DNA from: Marsupella aquatica
Lineage: Eukaryota; Marchantiophyta
NCBI GenBank assembly: GCA_973895155.1
Contig: OZ316896.1
Span: forward strand, 3,286,001-3,350,000
Length of the DNA stretch: 64,000 nucleotides
Direction of reading: 5' to 3'
Below the pieces are notes generated by a model. The model was given only the letters and a program-made list of their open reading frames with translations. It made no database searches and had not been told where the DNA came from. Below are positions 57,901 to 64,000 of this stretch, in pieces. The first letter of the stretch is position 1, and every line of letters starts with the position of its first letter. The position numbers and the translations under genes are program-made.

Positions 57901-59223
57901 TGCATCTATTGTCCGGCCTGAGACTTTCCGCACTATTCTAGCACTAGTCACCATGCATAATTATGAGGCTCATAGCTTTGACGTAGTCACGGCTTTTATC
58001 TATGCCTTACTGAAGTCACCGACACCAATATACGTCAGGCCTCCACCTGGATACGAGACATATGATGCTAATGGTGCCATGCTTGTATGGCTACTTATTC
58101 AAGCTCTTTACGGTCTTCGACAATCTACTCGAATGTGGTATCATGAGATTGTGGAATATGCCGCTACTTTTGGTTTCATACCACTTCCTTCTGATCCCTG
58201 TGTCCTACAAAATTCTGTTGGGGAGCTAATCGTCCTTTGGGTTGATGATTTAATTTTTGTCTCACCAACCTTATCTGGAATCCATAACATTCGTGACAAG
58301 CTCACTGCTCGTTATGAACTCAGAGACCTTGGTGAGTTATCTGATTATCTGGGCATGACCATTACCCGAGATCGTTCCCATGGCACTCTACATTTGGGTC
58401 AAGCGCCTTACACTCTTAAGATCCTGCAACGATTTCATCTTGATTCTAGTTTACCTCTTACTTCTCCAAGCACAGGTACTGATGATCTCCATCCACATCT
58501 CAAGCAACTGATAATGATAGGCAACGCTATCAATCTATGATTGGCTCCTTGCTTTATCTTGCAGTCTGGACTCGTCCCGACATTGCTGAACGGTGTTCCA
58601 AGCTTGGGCAATTTGCTCATAATCCGGATTTGACTCATGAAAGTGCACTTCGATCAGTTTTTCGATATCTCAATACCACTCGACAGCTGGGCCTCACTTT
58701 TGGTATCCACGATTTTTCTGGTTTGGAGATCCATTCTTTGGGATTTTCTGGATTTTCCGACGCTTCTTTTGCAGACAATATCTCAGATCGAAAATCCACT
58801 AGCGGCTATCTTTTTAAACTTGGCGATGGCTCTATTTCTTGGAAATCTCGAAAGCAACCGATAACTGCAACGAGTTCTACTGAATCTGAATACTTAGCTT
58901 ATTCTCTGGCTTGTAAAGAAGCGGTGTGGCTGCGCCAGTTACTTTTCGACTTACGTTATACTCTGGCTGATGCCCAGCGTGTTATTCTCTATGGTGACAA
59001 CCAACCAGCTATTTCTCTCACATACAATCCCGAGCATCATTTCCGCACTAAGCACATTGGAGTTCAGTGGCATTACATTCGTGAGCAAGTCAAAGATGGT
59101 GTGATTGAGATGAAATACCTATCTACTGCTCTTATGCCCGCAGATGGTTTCACAAAGCCCCTCCAAGGGCTTAAATTTGCTAGATTCGTAGAGATGCTAG
59201 CTTTACAGTCTTTGCCTTCGTAG
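54957..59223 (+). pseudogene. Copia copy 2 gag-pol, disrupted
   Basis: ATG at 54957 (MPSNFTGGYN). It shares with copy 1 the TAG in gag (about 55247), the TGA after the integrase finger (about 56531), the frameshift near 58505-58540 before RNase H, the lost Cys in the gag knuckle and the Glu to Lys change in the integrase triad. It lacks the two extra CGA to TGA stops and the extra base of copy 1, so integrase core through reverse transcriptase is open as one 621-codon frame (56675-58540). The first knuckle Cys is also lost here (Tyr). It is not able to move in cis. Confidence 0.88.
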
Positions 59224-59256
59224 CAGACATTCGTTTTTCAGAAGATCTGAGGGGTC

Positions 59257-59568
59257 TGTCGTTTACCTCTTTTGTCGATCTCCTGTTATCTTGACACCTG
59301 TTTTAGTTTAGACTCTACACTACCCCAGGCGCGCCCCCACTGGCTTTTCACCTGGAGTTTTTTACTTTTCCCCTTCTGCCTTTTCCGGGGAAAAAATCTT
59401 GATGTCCATTTTGACATCTATTTGTTCTCTCTCTTGAATGAAAGCAGTACGCATTATTTTCATTCCATCTTTTGTGCAAGAGTCTCTCTTGAATGAAAGC
59501 AGTACGCATTATTTTCATTCCATCTTTTGTGCAAGAGTTTTTCCTGTCGATCACGACTGTCAATCGCA
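59257..59568 (+). repeat. Copia copy 2, 3' LTR
   Basis: 312 bp with the internal 55-bp tandem duplication, ending TCGCA, followed by GCATT. Confidence 0.9.
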
Positions 59569-59673
59569 GCATTCTCACACTCTGACTGCTGCTCAACTTC
59601 CCAGTCCTAGTAATGAACCAACCTGCAAGCCAGTGAACAACTTCTAGCAGAATGACCTCAGATGGACATAATC
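59569..59673 (-). pseudogene. AIG1-C 5' flank duplicate, outer part, inverted copy
   Basis: Reverse complement of 6088-6192. Together with 54302-54539 it is the split target of the copia insertion. Confidence 0.6.
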
Positions 59674-60220
59674 ATAAGCAGTCCTTTCCCTAAACTACAG
59701 TAGTCGATAGATGCTGTGGAGGACGATAGATACGGAAGGTGGAAGGCGCACGGGGACATAGTTTGAGCCAATCCTACGATGACGAAATTCGGAGAACGTC
59801 CACGAGCTCTGAACAAAAATCCGCTCGCTGAAAGAATGTTTTTTGTTCACCATTTGATTCGTTCACAGGGTTGTCCTGATGGCACGGCTGGGGTATGGTT
59901 TCTTGGCCAGGTGTGCCATCAGGGGTATGGTTTCTTGGCCAGGTGCTGGTGTTCACCACTCCCTCACTCCTGCGCAGAGTGGCTTTGAGCTGTTAAAAAG
60001 GAAAGAAAAATATGGACCATCAACGCTAACACACCAACCACTATAATATATGATCCTTCCATTTCTTTCCTAGCATCTTCCTACGAAATGCAATCTGGGC
60101 GGGATTTGTACACTATCCCTAGCTGACCGGGTTTTCCCACTATCCTTCTATCCTGCAATCGGCTGTACTCTTGCTAATTCTTGCCGGGATTCCTGCCCAA
60201 ATTTATGTCTTTCCAAGCTC

Positions 60221-60281
<61 letters not shown>

Positions 60282-61611
60282 CTTACTCTTAAATTTAGTG
60301 CCCTGAAATTTCGTCTCTCTTAAATTCCACTTGCAAATTCTTTGGTTCTGCACTTTGGAATCCAATTCAATCCTCTGCCAATTAGTTCCTCGATTGGCTG
60401 TCATGCATAGTCTCGCGTAGCTGCATTTTTCTTGTTGCTCGTGTTAACTGGCGCTTCTCTATCTGGTTTCTCCGTTATCACATGGTACTCTCTAAACCTC
60501 GAGTCTAGACTACGGCAGGAAACATAAATTTGCACGAATCCAAAATAGTGAGATCATGAAATTGATCGAATTAGCTCTCTGAGTGAGCTAATATTACTTA
60601 TAGAGACAACTTGATTGTCATGATGAGTGACATGAAACGGACGTATTGTAGCGTGACGAGAAGAGCAAGATGGTGTAGAATCGCAAATACAGTGTCACTT
60701 AGTTGCGAACAGGAAAGAGCAATCATCGAGTACCCATTACTGGATGAGTATTACAAAACACCCAGAAAATGCTCCCTGCTGCAAGGTCATGTAATGGAAT
60801 GTCGAAGCTCGTGGAGCGCGAGTGAATCGAAGAACGGTGGATGATGAAAACGTGATTGCGTAACGAGGCGCATTTGAGGTGAACTCCTACAACATTGTCG
60901 AGCTTAAAGAATTCCTAAGACAAATACACCTGGTACGAGGAGGAGGGATCCAGCGAGCATTGCATGTAATGTGCCCAGATCCTACGGGATGACTGCGCAG
61001 GAGAGAAGAACCCACGAGGATGCACATAGCATTGAATTAGAAAATGGACAGTGATATGTTTGTGTACAAGAAACTTTATTTTGCTTGATCTTTGAGTGAA
61101 TAGGTCTGTTCACGAACGCCCTTTGAAGCAATTTTAGTCAGTGTGACCCAGATTGAGCGTTGATTTAAAGTGTGAGTCGAAATGCTAACAAGCAAAGTTT
61201 GCCCGGCCACAGAATTCAGATTTAAGAGAGACGAAAATGTGGCAACCTGATAAAATCGAGTCTAGCACATTTGGTGAACTACTAATCCCATTGATTTTCG
61301 TACTACAATACACTTGGCACACACAGCACAAACTTGATAAAGAAGAATGATCATACTTTTCAAAATCGGCGACAGAGCATGTACCAAATGTGTACAATAG
61401 TGCGCCTGTGAAAGAGACAAGTCGTTGCGCATCGGGCGAAACCGCTAGCATGTGTACGTAATGGGCGAATCCGCTAGCATGTGTACGTAATGTAATAAGC
61501 CCTACTGTAATTCTACATGTACATCTACCGTATTCGATGTGTTATCTTCTGTCTACCAGTCATATATGTAGAAATGACAAGAACCCCGCCTGTTAGCCAT
61601 CTGCAACGACA
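59674..61611. other. Inverted copy of 4156-6087, intergenic
   Basis: It contains the 51-bp CT microsatellite (60226-60276) and the 29-bp tandem pair (about 61435-61492). No gene. Confidence 0.5.
60226..60276. repeat. (CT)n microsatellite, 51 bp
   Basis: Three dinucleotides longer than the complementary tract at 5491-5535. Confidence 0.9.
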
Positions 61612-62385
61612 TTAATTAAGGACATTAGAAAATGCGTCCATAACGTCGAACCATGAGCCTATCCTGGAAGCGACTCTCAACCAATTCGTTGGATCGATGC
61701 ATTCTCTAATGATGCGGATGGCCAAAGCCATCAACTTCTCTGCTGTCGACTCTAGTTGTTCGTCGTTCATTGTAGCAATGTTGGGAACAGAGGGTTTGTT
61801 CCCCCTTCGCGCAAAATGTGCAATGAGCTTCTGTTCTAGTTCCTGTAACGACTGGTCTCTCGCCACTTTGTTTCTCCTCTCTCTCACTAATTTATCGCTG
61901 ATAGGAGGAATGTTGACTGCAAATTTTTCATAATCGCCCATGTGGGGTGGAAGCAACGTTCTGTTCTCTTCGAGCCACTCATCGGTTGCATCGGTGAAGA
62001 GAACAACGAACGCGTCTTCAGCACCCTCGAATATTTTAGCGAACAGCGTCCAAATCACCTTATCCAGTTCAGTCATTCTACTCGCCTTTTGCACGAAGAT
62101 TATGTGGGAGTACGCATCCCTGACCTGCTTGAGAAAGCTTTTCAACTCAAGTTGCGCTTCCTCATGCGACCTGGTTCCGGACTCTGCTTCTCCAAGACCT
62201 ATCGTGTCTACGACAGTCCAACCCCTTCCGGATTTTGTGATGATCTCTGAAGTGCACCCTGTCGGCGCGTCGCTGGCTGGAAACACCATCGGCTGCTCGA
62301 TTCCTCCTGTCACAAGGACATTGGCAACAGTGGATTTTCCAGCGCCTGTTCTTCCGAACAGGACCACTCTCCTTTCTGAAGCCAT
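61612..62385 (-). CDS. AIG1-B copy 2: short AIG1/GIMAP-type GTPase
   Basis: It encodes the same 257 residues as 3382-4155, with P-loop GRTGAGKST and DTIG. Its upstream region differs: a 48-bp unit between the TATA box and the gene is doubled here (62411-62506). The two versions could therefore differ in leader length or expression even though the protein is unchanged. Confidence 0.85.
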   Translation of the reverse strand: MASERRVVLFGRTGAGKSTVANVLVTGGIEQPMVFPASDAPTGCTSEIITKSGRGWTVVDTIGLGEAESGTRSHEEAQLELKSFLKQVRDAYSHIIFVQKASRMTELDKVIWTLFAKIFEGAEDAFVVLFTDATDEWLEENRTLLPPHMGDYEKFAVNIPPISDKLVRERRNKVARDQSLQELEQKLIAHFARRGNKPSVPNIATMNDEQLESTAEKLMALAIRIIRECIDPTNWLRVASRIGSWFDVMDAFSNVLN

Positions 62386-62410
62386 CGTGGTTCAAGCTGT
62401 CCTGAAGCAA

Positions 62411-62506
62411 TTTGTAAGCTTCACAAGACTGAGGCACTAGTTACTCCGACGAATGAAATTTGTAAGCTTCACAAGACTGAGGCACTAGTTACTCCGACGA
62501 ATGAAA
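62411..62506. repeat. 48-bp tandem pair in the AIG1-B leader
   Basis: The units at 62411-62458 and 62459-62506 start TTTGTAAGCTTCACAAGACT. Copy 1 has only one unit (about 3309-3356). A diverged third unit follows. Confidence 0.9.
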
Positions 62507-62556
62507 TTTGTAAGCTTCTCATTCACATTAAGTTACTCCTACGAATGAAACCTAAT

Positions 62557-62566
62557 GTATATATAC
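62557..62566 (-). promoter_or_regulatory. TATA box of AIG1-B copy 2
   Basis: Same TATATATA palindrome as at 3250-3257, but 48 bases further from the ATG because of the doubled unit. Confidence 0.4.
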
Positions 62567-63291
62567 ATTAACTTTCGCAATCACAAACAGAGTGGACATC
62601 TTGGTCTTTCGCTGCTGTGATCCAAGTCAATATGGAGGTCAGTCCTCGCAGCTGTTCCGAGCCAGGGCTTTCCATCGCGCCCCTACTGTAGATGCTTTGG
62701 CTTGGACGCGGGAATAGACTTTCTACAGCTTGAGAGAATAAACAGTACTCTGATTCCCATATTTGTTGCTCCGGTCAATTAGGACCTTTGAAAAAAAGGG
62801 CCCGAAGAATGTACCCCTACTGGAGAAGGAAGCTTCCAAGCACGCGGCTGGAGCACCGCTATGTTCGTGGAATCAAACATTTTTCTGATTCCCATAATGG
62901 GGTCTCTCCGCTCAATCTAACACGGAAAGGAAAAGAGCCCCCGAGCGGTGTACTACCAGAACCGTAGCCGGGAGCTTCCAAGCACGCGGCAGGAAGAGTA
63001 GATGCCATTACAAGTCTCACACGTTTTCAAATCGCCTTGTTTAGCTCACTATACCTTCGTCAGCTCCGCTCATGCTGTTTGTGTGTATTTCGTGGATTGA
63101 TTCGTTGGTCGATCACGCCTTCAGTATTGAGTCTTGTCCAAGCAACTAACTCTCTGTGATTGGTGCGCGTTTAAATGTTCATTTTCTGGTTTTGTTCCTC
63201 GGTGCGGTGCAACGTGCTGTGTGAAGGCGTGGTGTAGCCTGCTTGAGTACGTTTTCATGGAGTAAGATTTTGGCCAGGACTATTCTCACAT
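62567..63291. other. Shared AIG1-A/AIG1-B upstream region, inverted copy
   Basis: It contains the two diverged ~142-bp units with CCAAGCACGCGGC. No gene. Confidence 0.5.
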
Positions 63292-63654
63292 GTAAGTGCT
63301 GCTACACGATAGAGGCTACTAGCAATTGTCAGCGAGATGAAAATTTCTGGATCCACTACACTGTTGGACATCCTCAAGTCTCGATCGCTGTTTTGAAGTA
63401 ATTGCTAGTCGGAAAGTTGTTGAGACGGCATATCTGTTTAAATTTGCTCCTTGGTCAGAAGGATCGACAACACTGGGATCTTCGTCTAGGTGCGATATTT
63501 GAAATCAGCCATACGGTCAGCATCATACCCTATTGCCGGCTAGATCAATGTCTTCCCACTGTGAATCTTGAGCTAGTTAGTTGATTTGAAGAGACGCGAA
63601 TGTCACATCTTTTTGTAAAGAATAATGTGAACTTTTAATGGTTATTTCTTGCAG
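63292..63654 (+). other. Probable 5'-UTR intron of AIG1-A copy 2
   Basis: Donor GTAAGT at 63292 and acceptor TTATTTCTTGCAG ending at 63654, as in copy 1. Confidence 0.45.
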
Positions 63655-63732
63655 CTACTAGGAGGGGCAAACCAACTTAGCGAAGGACCTGAGCACGCCC
63701 CACACCTGTACTGTGGGGTGAATCAGCATGCC

Positions 63733-64000
63733 ATGGCCTTTGTACCGGTCATCCTGGTTGTCGGAGCTTATAGCAAGTACAAAGCTCATGTCTCAGAGGC
63801 CCTCGCCAAGCGTCATAGTGGAGGGGAAGTTCGAAGGACTGAGGCAGGGGTCGTAAATTATAGGACGGAAGGGAGGCCAGTAGTTGTCGAATCCACATCC
63901 TGGAATGTTAACCGAAAGATCATGGAAGGAAGAAACTTGACAGAAATTGTAGATGATTGGATTTCATCAAATATCTTGAACGAGCTGTTTGGCAAGTTGG
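63733..64000 (+). CDS. AIG1-A copy 2, 3' end outside the window
   Basis: ATG at 63733 (MAFVPVILVVGAYSKYK). The first 89 codons match AIG1-A. Only the N-terminal degenerate G-domain region is inside the window. Confidence 0.8.
   Translation, partial: MAFVPVILVVGAYSKYKAHVSEALAKRHSGGEVRRTEAGVVNYRTEGRPVVVESTSWNVNRKIMEGRNLTEIVDDWISSNILNELFGKL

Larger units (their letters stand above)
54545..59568 (+). mobile_element. Ty1/copia retrotransposon, copy 2, less decayed
   Basis: The same element as 6193-11217 in opposite orientation. The 5' LTR is 54545-54801, the half-tRNA-type primer site GGTTATGGGCCAG is at 54802-54814, a polypurine tract lies near 59243-59256 and the 3' LTR is 59257-59568, with the same 55-bp duplication. 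The shared target site shows it was inserted before the two copies of the locus diverged. Confidence 0.92.
52805..64000. repeat. Inverted segmental duplicate of 1815-12955
   Basis: Reverse complement of the left part of contig 1. Coordinates sum to 65760-65762 through copia, 65767 around AIG1-B and 65815 at the window end. The shifts come from the CT microsatellite (+6), a 48-bp tandem unit and single-base indels. The duplicate runs off the end of the window. Confidence 0.95.

Noticed and set aside
38638-64000. A giant palindrome as a genuine biological structure
   Set aside because: The inverted and direct copies are separated by an unknown-size gap and fit one inverted haplotype or contig. 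A true palindrome is possible but not supported over an assembly explanation, so it is reported only as an alternative.

Overview
The window looks like nuclear DNA of a land plant. The support is two AIG1/GIMAP-type GTPase architectures, an F-box/kelch gene, a STIG1-like cysteine-rich secreted protein, germin-like protein (GLP) remnants, plant-type Ty1/copia and Ty3/gypsy elements, and splice-type GT/AG signals. A seedless plant is plausible. A lycophyte such as Selaginella moellendorffii, whose assembly is known to hold both haplotypes, is only a guess.

The layout is two contigs joined by a run of exactly 100 N (38638-38737). Contig 1 (1-38637) holds, left to right: a GLP fragment; a head-to-head AIG1 pair (AIG1-A minus, AIG1-B plus); a complete but dead 5 kb copia element inserted into a duplicated fragment of an AIG1 5' region; tandem-repeat-rich intergenic DNA; a SINE-like element; AIG1-C; a second SINE-like element; a STIG1-like gene; a copia RNase H fragment; an F-box/kelch pseudogene with two broken GLP fragments; a polypurine minisatellite; a gypsy remnant; a DUF7869-like partial gene; a 77-bp minisatellite; an intact F-box/kelch gene; and a nearly full-length GLP pseudogene.

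Contig 2 (38738-64000) is almost entirely a second version of contig 1. 38738-52809 is a direct copy of 15963-30016. 52805-64000 is an inverted copy of 12955 down to 1815. Read as its reverse complement, contig 2 is contig 1 carrying a ~17 kb inversion of 12956-30010, with a 5-bp AAAGT microhomology at the junction. The gypsy integrase frame runs across the breakpoint in contig 1 and is cut in contig 2, so contig 1 looks ancestral there. The copies differ by scattered SNPs, small indels and tandem-repeat length changes. They are therefore either two haplotypes placed in one scaffold or a very recent inverted duplication.

The host genes likely to work are AIG1-A, AIG1-B, AIG1-C, the STIG1-like gene and the F-box/kelch gene at 35.9 kb. 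The most interesting protein observation is that AIG1-A and AIG1-C carry a ~200-residue N-terminal region that looks like a second, degenerate AIG1 G domain without a P-loop, in front of an intact one. No bacterial operon, CRISPR, rRNA or tRNA gene was seen.
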